A stretch of 13,591 nucleotides of DNA, from contig JAAZAP010000380.1 in the NCBI GenBank assembly GCA_012514255.1, positions 1 to 13,591 on the forward strand, given 5' to 3'. Both the position numbers and the translations under genes were made by a program. The notes under the pieces were generated by a model, which searched no databases, had not been told where the DNA came from, and worked only from the letters and a program-made list of their open reading frames with translations. Source of the DNA: Bacteroidales bacterium (GTDB lineage Bacteria > Bacteroidota > Bacteroidia > Bacteroidales > VadinHA17). Below are positions 1 through 6,102 of the stretch, in pieces; position 1 is the stretch's first letter, and each line of letters begins with the position of its first letter.

Positions 1-945
1 CATTATGACATACCAAGGTACAACAGGTACACCGACTACTACTACCACAGTGTAAGGCAGGAGTCGCCCCAGGTTCAGCGCAGGGTTGCCGAGGGCAACT
101 ACAGGCAGACCTACTCGCGCCCCGATCTCAGGGAAGGAGGCAAGGATCTCCAGCGCAGGACTCATGCAGCCATCACTGAAGGTGCACGCAGCGTGCCTGC
201 CCCGGCTGCCGAAGCAAGACGCCAGGCATCAGACCGGGCAGTAAGCGTGACAGCACCTGATGAGGGCAGACGGAGCACAGCCGCCACCACAAGCCGCAGC
301 GCATCCCGGACTGAAGCTGCAAGAAGGGCTACCCCCGGCAGCGTCAGCAGGAATGCAGCAGAGCCCGAGGCAGCCAGGAGAAACAGTTCCGGCACAGTCA
401 GCAGGGATGCTTCCGCCACTGAGGCAGCGAGAAGGACTCCTTCCACGGTGAGCAGGACAGAGCAGGATGGGGCAGTCATAGTCCGCAACAACGAGTCGGT
501 CCGCAGATCCTCTGTCGTCACAGGCCCTGAATCAGTGACGGTTAAGAGTGAAGCAACCAGGGTCTCTGAACAGAGAGCTGCTGAAGCTCGTGAGGTTGAG
601 AGAAGGGCTGCAGAAGCCCGCGCTGAGCAGCAGAGAGCTGCAGAGGTCAGGGAAGCACAGGAGAGAGCCGCTGAGCAGAAGGCCGCACAGGCCAGGGAGA
701 ATGAGAGAAGGGCTGCAGAAGCCCGCGCTGAGCAGCAGAGAGCTGCAGAGGCCAGGGAAGCACAGCAGAGAGCTGCAGAGGCCAGGGAAGCACAGCAGAG
801 AGCCGCTGAGCAGAGGGCCGCACAGGCTCGCGTGAACGAGAGAAGAGCTGCAGAAGCCCGCGAGACTGAACGGAGAGCAGCAGAAACACGTACCGCTCAG
901 ACTAGAGTCCCTGAATCAGGCTCCGACAGGATGAGCCGAAGATAA
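1..945 (+). CDS. C-terminal part of an Arg/Ala/Glu-rich repeat protein (5' end outside window)
   Basis: The frame is open from the first base, so the GTG at 193 is probably internal and the true start lies upstream. The visible 314 residues start Tyr-rich (RYNRYTDYYYH, about residues 6-16). They pass through a basic Ser/Thr/Ala-rich section with three 18-residue repeats (EAARR...VSR, about residues 105-155), and end in about 125 residues of almost pure A/E/R/Q repeat. The last part should form a long charged alpha-helix or coiled coil. It has no Cys, no membrane segment and no recognisable catalytic motif. The Tyr-rich stretch recalls cell-envelope proteins of Bacteroidota, but I cannot assign a family. 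Long antisense and shifted-frame ORFs over this gene are by-products of its composition. A terminator follows 22 bases after the stop. Confidence is high that it is coding and low on role. Confidence 0.8.
   Translation, partial: HYDIPRYNRYTDYYYHSVRQESPQVQRRVAEGNYRQTYSRPDLREGGKDLQRRTHAAITEGARSVPAPAAEARRQASDRAVSVTAPDEGRRSTAATTSRSASRTEAARRATPGSVSRNAAEPEAARRNSSGTVSRDASATEAARRTPSTVSRTEQDGAVIVRNNESVRRSSVVTGPESVTVKSEATRVSEQRAAEAREVERRAAEARAEQQRAAEVREAQERAAEQKAAQARENERRAAEARAEQQRAAEAREAQQRAAEAREAQQRAAEQRAAQARVNERRAAEARETERRAAETRTAQTRVPESGSDRMSRR
313..474 (+). repeat. Three 54-bp degenerate tandem repeats inside the coding sequence
   Basis: Units start at 313, 367 and 421, each 54 bp (18 codons). Each begins with a GA[A/G]GC[T/A]GC core encoding EAARR and contains a VSR tripeptide about ten residues later. 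The DNA has diverged but the frame and the EAARR...VSR pattern are kept, which suggests an old in-frame duplication under selection at the protein level. Confidence 0.75.
598..837 (+). repeat. Nested 105-bp and 30-bp tandem repeats encoding a helical A/E/R/Q tract
   Basis: A 105-bp unit (35 codons) starting GAGAGAAGGGCTGCAG at 598 recurs nearly unchanged at 703, and its beginning appears again at 838. The second copy is 135 bp long because it holds an extra 30-bp unit: 733-762 and 763-792 are identical (ten residues, QQRAAEAREA), and a partial third unit follows. The near-identity of the copies indicates recent slippage or unequal recombination. Confidence 0.85.
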
Positions 946-966
946 AAATCATCTGACTGGCTTAAG

Positions 967-998
967 ATCCCGCTGGCTATGGCCGGCGGGATTTTTTT
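967..998 (+). terminator. Rho-independent terminator after the repeat protein
   Basis: An 11-bp stem (967-977 with 982-992, one G.U pair) closes a TATG loop and runs straight into seven T residues (992-998). It lies 22 bases past the stop codon at 945 and separates that gene from the SDR gene. Confidence 0.9.
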
Positions 999-1070
999 GT
1001 ACCTTGTGTGATCAAAAGGGAACATATTCACTCCGGTGTTGTTATATTGACAATTCCTAATAAAAATGCT

Positions 1071-2006
1071 ATGCAAACAATTCTCGGTGCTAACGGTACT
1101 ATAGGAAAGATCCTTGCACAGGAACTTACCGTGTACACTGACAGGATCCGGCTGGTAAGCCGAAATCCCATACGAGTGAATGAGACCGACGAACTGATGC
1201 CGCTCGACCTGACACAACCGGGAACAGTGGACAGGGCTGTGCAGGGCTCGGATGTTGTTTATCTTGTAGTTGGACTGGAATACAACCTGAAAGCATGGGA
1301 ACAATTCTGGCCTCCGCTGATGAGAGATACTATCAATGCGTGTCTTAAATACGGTGCGAAGCTGGTCTTTTTCGACAACGTCTATATGTATGATAAGAGT
1401 CATTTATCGCATCTTACCGAAGATACCCCTGTCAATCCGCCAAGCAGGAAGGGAGCAGTAAGAAAACGGATTTCAGAAATGCTGCTGGAGGCCGTCCGGG
1501 ATATGGGACTACAGGGGCTGATAGCACGGTCGGCCGATTTTTACGGTCCGGGCAACGAGAATAATTTCATCAACCAGATGGTACTGAAGAATCTCAACTC
1601 AGGTAAAAAACCGATGTGGTTCGTGGGGCCTGACATAAAGCACTCTTTTACATACACGGTTGATGCGGGGAAGGCTACTGCCCTGCTGGGCAACAGCCCG
1701 GATGCGTATGGCCAGGTATGGCATCTTCCCACTGACACCAGGTCCGTTACCGGCAAAGAGTTCATCACAATGATAGCCTCGGAATTCGGCATCACAGAAC
1801 CCAGGATCTCCATCCTTCCCAAATGGATGCTCCGTCCGCTGGGTCTCTTCATCCCTGTCATGAAAGAGATGCCTGAGATGATGTACCAATATGACCGCGA
1901 TTATTTCCTTGATTCATCAAAATTCACAACCCGCTTCGGCATAAAAGCCACATCGTACGAGGAAGGCATTAAAGAAACCTGCAGAGTATTCAGGACCAGG
2001 GAGTGA
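1071..2006 (+). CDS. NAD-dependent epimerase/dehydratase family protein (atypical SDR)
   Basis: This is a 311-residue Rossmann-fold protein of the extended/atypical SDR type. The ATG at 1071 is chosen because the dinucleotide-binding motif GANGTIG then falls at residues 6-12, where the family has it. The open frame reaches back to a GTG at 1008, but that would add 21 residues of no family character. The segment after the fourth strand (FFDNVYMYDK, 100-109) takes the place of the usual SSxxVYG. The region where extended SDRs carry YxxxK reads SRKGAVRKR (125-133), so the catalytic tyrosine appears to be missing there. A YxxxK spacing does occur at 105-109, but at the wrong place. It may bind NAD(P) without classical SDR catalysis. 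The substrate cannot be named. Confidence 0.85.
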   Translation: MQTILGANGTIGKILAQELTVYTDRIRLVSRNPIRVNETDELMPLDLTQPGTVDRAVQGSDVVYLVVGLEYNLKAWEQFWPPLMRDTINACLKYGAKLVFFDNVYMYDKSHLSHLTEDTPVNPPSRKGAVRKRISEMLLEAVRDMGLQGLIARSADFYGPGNENNFINQMVLKNLNSGKKPMWFVGPDIKHSFTYTVDAGKATALLGNSPDAYGQVWHLPTDTRSVTGKEFITMIASEFGITEPRISILPKWMLRPLGLFIPVMKEMPEMMYQYDRDYFLDSSKFTTRFGIKATSYEEGIKETCRVFRTRE

Positions 2007-2026
2007 TTCTGTTATAAAAAAGATCA

Positions 2027-2034
2027 TATATTTG
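2027..2034 (+). promoter_or_regulatory. Candidate Bacteroidota -7 element (TATATTTG)
   Basis: This is an exact match to TAnnTTTG, 79 bases before the antiporter ATG at 2113. The -33 partner is weak (TTCTG at 2007-2011, spacing short). The leader contains a 7-bp hairpin (2041-2047 with 2053-2059, one G.T pair). Confidence 0.4.
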
Positions 2035-2112
2035 CAGCCCACAGGTGTTTTCCGCCTGTCGCGGAGCAATAATTACCAGATATTGATCTATTCCTGATAT
2101 AATCTTTCCATA

Positions 2113-3063
2113 ATGATACTGCAGGCTGCTATTTTGCTTGTCGGATTCCTTGTACTTATTAAAGGCGCTGACTGGCTGGTTTCAGGGGCATCATCCCTTG
2201 CACGAAAGTATAATGTCTCCGATCTGGCGATCGGTCTTACCATAGTGGCATTCGGAACTTCCGCCCCGGAACTGGTGGTTAACGTTTTTGCCGCCATTAA
2301 GGGGCACCAGGACATCGCATTCGGCAACGTGATCGGCAGCAACAATTTTAACCTGTTCATGATCCTGGGGATAGCAGCGCTGATATCTCCGCTGAAAGTA
2401 CAGTCAAGTACCGTCTCCAGGGAGATCCCTCTCTCATTTTTCGCAATTCTGTTGCTCTTTTTCCTTGCCAACAATTTCTTCCTTTCGGACAATACTGCAC
2501 TGTCGAGGATCGACGGGTTGATTCTTCTTATTCTGTTCGGCTCCTTCCTGTTCTATGTCTATCGCCAGCTTAAAGTTGATCCGGAGGTGAAGTTTGAGAC
2601 ACAGAGACAGTATTCTACACTGAAAATATGGGGATTGATCCTGGCCGGTCTTGCAGGCCTGATAATCGGTGGCCGGCTTGTCGTTGACAGCGCCATAAAG
2701 ATAGCCACTGCATGGGGCATTAGTGAAAAGGTTATCGGACTTACAATTGTTGCTGCAGGCACCTCACTGCCGGAACTTGCAACATCTGTGGTGGCAGCGG
2801 TCAAAAAGAACAATGACATTGCCGTGGGCAACATAATAGGATCAAATATATTCAATATCTTCCTGATCCTGGGTGCAAGCTCCCTTATAAGGCCTCTGCC
2901 TTATGACAGGGGATTCAACGGTGATATGTATTTCCTTGCATTCGGAACCCTGGCACTCTTTGCCATGATGTTCACCGGCAACAGGAAGAAGCTCGACAGA
3001 TGGGAGGCAGCGATACTCCTCGGGTTATTTGTTTTGCATACAGCACGCCTTGTGGCACGGTAA
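2113..3063 (+). CDS. Calcium/sodium antiporter (CaCA family, YrbG type)
   Basis: This 316-residue inner-membrane protein belongs to the cation/Ca2+ exchanger superfamily, which couples Ca2+ transport to Na+. The two inverted alpha-repeats that form the ion pathway are clear. Repeat one has TIVAFGTSAPE (43-53) followed by GNVIGSN (71-77). Repeat two has TIVAAGTSLPE (211-221) followed by GNIIGSN (239-245). Glu53 and Glu221 are the expected ion-binding acids. About ten hydrophobic segments are arranged as two halves of five, with a charged cytoplasmic link around residues 150-170. Length is normal for the bacterial family. It appears to be transcribed alone: a TAnnTTTG box lies upstream and a weak hairpin downstream. 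The family assignment is secure. Ion specificity (Ca2+ against other cations, K+ dependence) cannot be read from sequence. Confidence 0.95.
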   Translation: MILQAAILLVGFLVLIKGADWLVSGASSLARKYNVSDLAIGLTIVAFGTSAPELVVNVFAAIKGHQDIAFGNVIGSNNFNLFMILGIAALISPLKVQSSTVSREIPLSFFAILLLFFLANNFFLSDNTALSRIDGLILLILFGSFLFYVYRQLKVDPEVKFETQRQYSTLKIWGLILAGLAGLIIGGRLVVDSAIKIATAWGISEKVIGLTIVAAGTSLPELATSVVAAVKKNNDIAVGNIIGSNIFNIFLILGASSLIRPLPYDRGFNGDMYFLAFGTLALFAMMFTGNRKKLDRWEAAILLGLFVLHTARLVAR

Positions 3064-3104
3064 CCGCGGATAAGGCATTTCGCCTGCCAGGCATGGCAAA
3101 AAGT

Positions 3105-3123
3105 GTCTGCCGGTGCGGACTTT
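3105..3123 (+). terminator. Possible weak terminator after the antiporter gene
   Basis: A 6-bp GC-rich stem with one G.T pair (3105-3110 with 3115-3120) and a CGGT loop is followed by only three T residues. It lies 41 bases past the stop at 3063. It is plausible but weak. Confidence 0.3.
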
Positions 3124-3203
3124 GATCACCATAATCACAATTCAGCCTAACCTTTTGGAATGAATTTTGTTTAACGGGTAATGACTCTTTTAGACGGTTA
3201 TAT

Positions 3204-3211
3204 TATTTTTG
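3204..3211 (+). promoter_or_regulatory. Candidate -7 element (TATTTTTG)
   Basis: This is an exact TAnnTTTG match 83 bases before the ATG of the outer-membrane protein at 3295. No convincing TTTG box lies 19-21 bases upstream. It sits in an AT-rich stretch, so a chance match is possible. Confidence 0.35.
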
Positions 3212-3294
3212 CTGATTCAAGAGTTTTTTAGAAATCACAAAAGGCGGATCCGAAAAGCCATACGTGTAGGAAAACATACTAAACTATTTCAATT

Positions 3295-3762
3295 ATGAAG
3301 AAACTGCTATTTTTTGTTGCTCTGATAAGTCTGGGCGTCATAGCCAGCGCACAGGTCAATCCCAACGCTCTTGGAGCCCGCCTGTACGGTGGCGATAATT
3401 TCAGCGGAGCAGAACTATCTTACCAGAAGGGACTCAACGACAGGAACAGGCTTGAACTTGACGCCAGCTTCGGGTTCAAGGAAGACTTCACCCGTGTAGC
3501 CCTCGTGGGAATCTATCACTGGGTATGGAATATCGCAGGAGGATTCAACTGGTATGTTGGCCCCGGGGCAAGCATCGCCTATGATAATTTCAATGAAAAT
3601 ACATACGTCAATGTTGGCCTGGGCGGACAGATAGGCATCGAATACGACTTCAAGGATCTTCCGATCATGATAAGCCTTGACTCGCGTCCCATGTGGGATT
3701 TCCTCGGGGATGTCAACGGGCTCGGCTGGGGCGCTGCCCTCGGTATAAGATTTACCTGGTAG
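3295..3762 (+). CDS. Small outer-membrane beta-barrel protein
   Basis: This 155-residue protein has a classic signal peptide (KK, hydrophobic core, then IASAQ, cleavage around residue 20). The mature part is made of alternating polar/hydrophobic strands rich in Gly, Tyr and Trp, with short turns. About eight strands can be counted, the size of small OmpA/OmpX-like barrels. The last residues RFTW form a C-terminal strand ending in an aromatic residue, as the BAM insertion signal requires. No enzyme motif is visible, and its ligand or function cannot be named. The nuclease fragment starts 24 bases after the stop and the cupin follows it, so the three may be co-transcribed. Confidence 0.8.
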   Translation: MKKLLFFVALISLGVIASAQVNPNALGARLYGGDNFSGAELSYQKGLNDRNRLELDASFGFKEDFTRVALVGIYHWVWNIAGGFNWYVGPGASIAYDNFNENTYVNVGLGGQIGIEYDFKDLPIMISLDSRPMWDFLGDVNGLGWGAALGIRFTW

Positions 3763-3786
3763 CGCCGCCAGGGGCAGGAACATGAA

Positions 3787-4050
3787 ATGCCGGTATCGAC
3801 ATTAAAACATATACTTTTTGTACTTATCAGCCTCCTCTCCTTTTCAGTCACGGCACAGACTGACGGACCAGAGGCCAACACAGAAGGATGGTTCGCCGTC
3901 ACCCGGGTGGTTGACGGCGATACCTTTTGGGTGACAGACTCCGGTGGCAACAGTATCAAGATAAGACTGATCGGTATTGATGCTCCCGAGCCACGTAACA
4001 CAGGCACAAGGCCAAAACAGGGGATTATGGAAGGGAAATCATTCCGATAA
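3787..4050 (+). pseudogene. Truncated, frameshifted thermonuclease-like (SNase) gene
   Basis: This 87-residue reading frame starts with a signal peptide (hydrophobic residues 8-22, then TAQ) and continues into the first half of a staphylococcal-nuclease domain: VTRVVDGDTFWV (38-49) and IKIRLIGIDAPEP (57-69). Asp43, Arg60, Asp65 and Glu68 occupy the places of the family's Ca2+ and catalytic residues. After PKQ (76-78) similarity stops. Reading frame three from 4014 instead continues KTGDYGREI, resembling the next family segment (YGxEA), but it hits TGA at 4056-4058. So the gene has both a frame change near 4014-4023 and a missing second half. The family has roughly 130 or more residues in the domain, and its second active-site Arg lies in the lost part. 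An active enzyme is unlikely. Confidence 0.8.
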
Positions 4051-4054
4051 ATAG

Positions 4055-4399
4055 ATGAATATGAAAATAGTTGACTGGAAAGAAGAAAGTATTCTAGAGA
4101 CACCGCACAGGGTTGATGTACGAAGGTTATATGATCGCGAAAACGCTCAGGTCATGCATATTACCCTCAATCCGGGGGAAACGCTCAAACCTCACATCAC
4201 CCCCGTTGATGTGTTCTTTTACATCCTTGAGGGATCGGTAGATGTACTCGTTGGAGATGAGACAATTACCGTCGGCAGCGACAGGCTCGTGGAGAGTCCG
4301 AAAGATATTGTTCACTGTCTCTCGAACAGCTCCACGGCTACTGCCCGTATCCTGGTGGTTAAGGCTCCGAAACCTGTCACCTCAACAAGAGTGCTCTGA
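4055..4399 (+). CDS. Cupin-domain protein
   Basis: This is a 114-residue single-domain cupin with no signal peptide. Cupin motif one spans GETLKPHITPVDVFFYILEG (41-60) and motif two spans about 75-91, with Pro82, His87 and Asn91. Of the usual metal ligands His47, Glu59 and His87 are present. The second His of the HxH pair is Thr49, so metal binding may be weak or absent. Two in-frame ATGs (4055, 4061) are possible starts. The first is 4 bases after the nuclease stop and overlaps that gene's alternate-frame TGA. Small cupins of this kind often bind a small ligand or modulate an enzyme. Nothing here fixes the substrate. Its stop is only 4 bases from the convergent lipoprotein gene. Confidence 0.85.
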   Translation: MNMKIVDWKEESILETPHRVDVRRLYDRENAQVMHITLNPGETLKPHITPVDVFFYILEGSVDVLVGDETITVGSDRLVESPKDIVHCLSNSSTATARILVVKAPKPVTSTRVL

Positions 4400-4403
4400 G
4401 AAT

Positions 4404-5018
4404 CTACTTCACCTGGTTTAGCAGGGAGTTGAGACGAATCTGAGCCGCCGAGCTTTTCTCTGTAAGCCCGACTACCTCAACCTCCTTATGAATCGCGCCT
4501 TCATATGATCCGGAGATTATTCCGTTCTCCTCATAGGTGGAATTATCTCCCATAGACCCATAGGTTCCGGCACTGATGTTGTTGAAGTTCACTTTATAGA
4601 GTCCGTTGGAACCAACCGTTACATCAACGCTGCCACCATCACCGGCAAGATAGAATGAATCGCCGTCGAATGAGATACCGCTGATGAATAAGAGACCAAA
4701 TGGATGCAGGCATCTCTCCACTTCATCGTCATAACCTACTGAAGGATAATTTCCACCCAGGGTGTTACTATTCTCGTCCAGCACCGCCAGGGCAAGCACG
4801 GTGGTATCTCCGCCACTGATGTTGCCGAACATGAACTGAAATACGTGCATCTCATTTGTAGCCCCCTTATTGAAAACCTCCTCAATAAGGTAGAGGTCAT
4901 TGATCAGGTACTCCTCCCCGTCATATGTAAAGGAGTTCACCGGATCCTTGTCCTTTGAACAGGAGAACAGGGTCAGAAGGGCAAAAAGCCCGACAAGGAA
5001 CAATGCATTTCTTTTCAT
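4404..5018 (-). CDS. Lipoprotein of unknown function
   Basis: This 204-residue protein starts MKRN, followed by a hydrophobic run and the lipobox LFSC, with the lipid Cys at residue 20. The following SKDKD resembles the charged signal that sends Bacteroidota lipoproteins to the cell surface. The mature protein is acidic and rich in Gly, Ser, Asn and beta-strand-like segments. It has an F-T-Y-D-G-E-E-Y-L opening (about 30-38), seen in many small Bacteroidota surface proteins. It has only one Cys after the lipid Cys and no catalytic motif that I recognise. It stands alone on the minus strand, converging with the cupin and diverging from the NlpC/P60 gene. The shared 191-bp upstream region shows no clean TAnnTTTG box for it. 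Confidence 0.8.
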   Translation of the reverse strand: MKRNALFLVGLFALLTLFSCSKDKDPVNSFTYDGEEYLINDLYLIEEVFNKGATNEMHVFQFMFGNISGGDTTVLALAVLDENSNTLGGNYPSVGYDDEVERCLHPFGLLFISGISFDGDSFYLAGDGGSVDVTVGSNGLYKVNFNNISAGTYGSMGDNSTYEENGIISGSYEGAIHKEVEVVGLTEKSSAAQIRLNSLLNQVK

Positions 5019-5209
5019 AGTGTTTAATCTTTAAAACGATATAATGAATTTTTTTACTGGTACTTCTGTTGATCTCGTGCAGAACTTCTAAATGCTTAAC
5101 CTATGCAAAAGCTTTTTTATTGCGGTCCTGCACCATTTTTTTCCTCTAATCTGCGTTATAATATTAAACTATAGGAGAAAACTTCAATATCAAACTGACA
5201 GACAAATCA

Positions 5210-5827
5210 TTGAGGAATTCAGGAATATATTTCTTTCTGCTCGTGGCTGGCGTCTTGCTCTTCATCGCTGCATGCTCCCACAGGGCACAGCCTGGTATAA
5301 GTGACAGAGACAGATCCTCCGGAGCGACTGTCAGAATTCCGCAAGCAACGTTCAGGTTGCCTGACGTGTCAATCAGCGCTTCTGAAAGGAGGCGTCTTGA
5401 ACTGTTCATGGAAGAAGGCATTGAACAACCCGTTGCTGTTGGGAAAGCCACTCCCGCAGCGGTCATTGAAACAGCACGCGGATACCTGGGTGTGCCGCAC
5501 TGCATGGGCGGTACCACTACGAGGTGCATGGATTGCTCCGGACTGGTATTCAGGGCTTTTGGCACAAACGGAATAACACTTCCTCACAGCTCTGAGGAAC
5601 AGGCAAGATACGGCCGTATTATTGCAGACCGGGAGATGCTCATGCCGGGCGACCTGGTGTTTTTCGTACAAACATACAACACCAGCCGGCTGATAACCCA
5701 TTCGGGCATCTTCATCGGCGAGGGCATGTTCATTCATACCTCTTCCCGCCAGGGAGTAACAATCACTCCGCTGGATGATCCGTACTGGAAAGAGCGATAC
5801 CTGTTCGGTACGAGAGTCTTCGAGTGA
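5210..5827 (+). CDS. NlpC/P60 (C40) peptidoglycan hydrolase lipoprotein
   Basis: This is a lipid-anchored endopeptidase of the family that cuts the gamma-D-Glu-diamino-acid bond in murein peptides. It has a hydrophobic N-terminus ending in the lipobox IAAC (lipid Cys22), a linker of about 60 residues, and the NlpC/P60 domain from about residue 83. The catalytic Cys is Cys109 in MDCSGLV, the His is His164 in THSGIF, and the third residue is probably His176 in FIHTSS. MPGDLVFF (145-152) is the usual core strand. Length (205) is normal. The start is uncertain: no ATG lies in frame between the stop at 5165 and the lipobox. The candidates are TTG 5210 and, less orthodox, ATC 5189, which has GGAG at 5174-5177 upstream. 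The mature protein is the same either way. Confidence 0.9.
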   Translation: MRNSGIYFFLLVAGVLLFIAACSHRAQPGISDRDRSSGATVRIPQATFRLPDVSISASERRRLELFMEEGIEQPVAVGKATPAAVIETARGYLGVPHCMGGTTTRCMDCSGLVFRAFGTNGITLPHSSEEQARYGRIIADREMLMPGDLVFFVQTYNTSRLITHSGIFIGEGMFIHTSSRQGVTITPLDDPYWKERYLFGTRVFE

Positions 5828-5834
5828 AACTCAC

Positions 5835-5854
5835 CACCCGGCACATGGCCGGTG
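5835..5854 (+). terminator. Possible hairpin after the NlpC/P60 gene
   Basis: A 7-bp GC-rich stem with one bulged C (5835-5842 with 5848-5854) and an ACATG loop begins 8 bases after the stop at 5827. No proper T tract follows, so termination is uncertain. Confidence 0.3.
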
Positions 5855-5865
5855 ACCGCTTATAT

Positions 5866-5960
5866 CTTTCTCCCTATATAGAAGACGTACCCGTAGTAAT
5901 CCTTGTATCTGTCGTAAAGCCTGCTTTCTGCAACACTGCAACCTTGTTGGGACTAGACAT
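5866..5960 (-). pseudogene. Relic of a SAM-methyltransferase gene (second copy of the 9921-9454 family)
   Basis: Two blocks match the methyltransferase gene at 9454-9921 in the same orientation. Bases 5871-5914 align to 9465-9508 with 36 of 44 positions identical. Bases 5915-5952 are identical to 9663-9700 over all 38 positions. Relative to the other copy, 154 bp are missing at the joint, which is not a multiple of three. On the minus strand the relic reads PNKVAVLQKAGF in one frame and YDRYKDYYGYVFYIG in another. Nothing recognisable lies upstream of the first block. The 73-residue plus-strand frame across this stretch (5824-6045) is antisense noise. The rest of 5828-6102 holds a hairpin and AT-rich sequence only. 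Confidence 0.85.
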
Positions 5961-6102
5961 CCTAAGTTTTGAGTCATCAAAAATTTGGATTAAACTACAA
6001 ACAGAATTTTTTTCAGCTTGGATTTTTATCCTGACAAATCAATGAATATTATCACCTGCCGGCTAACAAAATTCCCTGGTAATTACTAAATTGTTGAGCC
6101 TA

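Noticed and set aside
598..837. CRISPR-like direct repeats
   Set aside because: The repeats are contiguous, in frame and coding, with no unique spacers.
162..889. Long minus-strand and shifted-frame ORFs over the repeat gene
   Set aside because: They arise from the GC-rich, stop-poor repeats. Frame one continues from the window edge, has the regular protein repeats and ends at the terminator.
3787..4399. Nuclease-cupin as a toxin-immunity pair
   Set aside because: The nuclease lacks half of its domain and the cupin has no immunity-like feature. Adjacency is better explained by a deletion.
4428..4437. A third AGTTGAGACG, as in the repeats at 11331 and 11362
   Set aside because: It lies inside the lipoprotein coding region, encoding conserved-looking residues, far from any promoter. 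It is probably chance.
5092..5304. 70-codon ORF with a hydrophobic start ahead of the NlpC gene
   Set aside because: It overlaps the NlpC/P60 coding region in another frame and has no lipobox or family features.
5940..5971. Possible promoter (TTG...TAAGTTTTG) ahead of the tannase gene
   Set aside because: The -7 match has one extra base and overlaps the methyltransferase relic. It is not better than chance.
5824..6045. 73-codon plus-strand ORF overlapping the NlpC/P60 stop by ATGA-like GTGA
   Set aside because: Its middle is the antisense of the methyltransferase relic and the rest is AT-rich. It has no protein character of its own.
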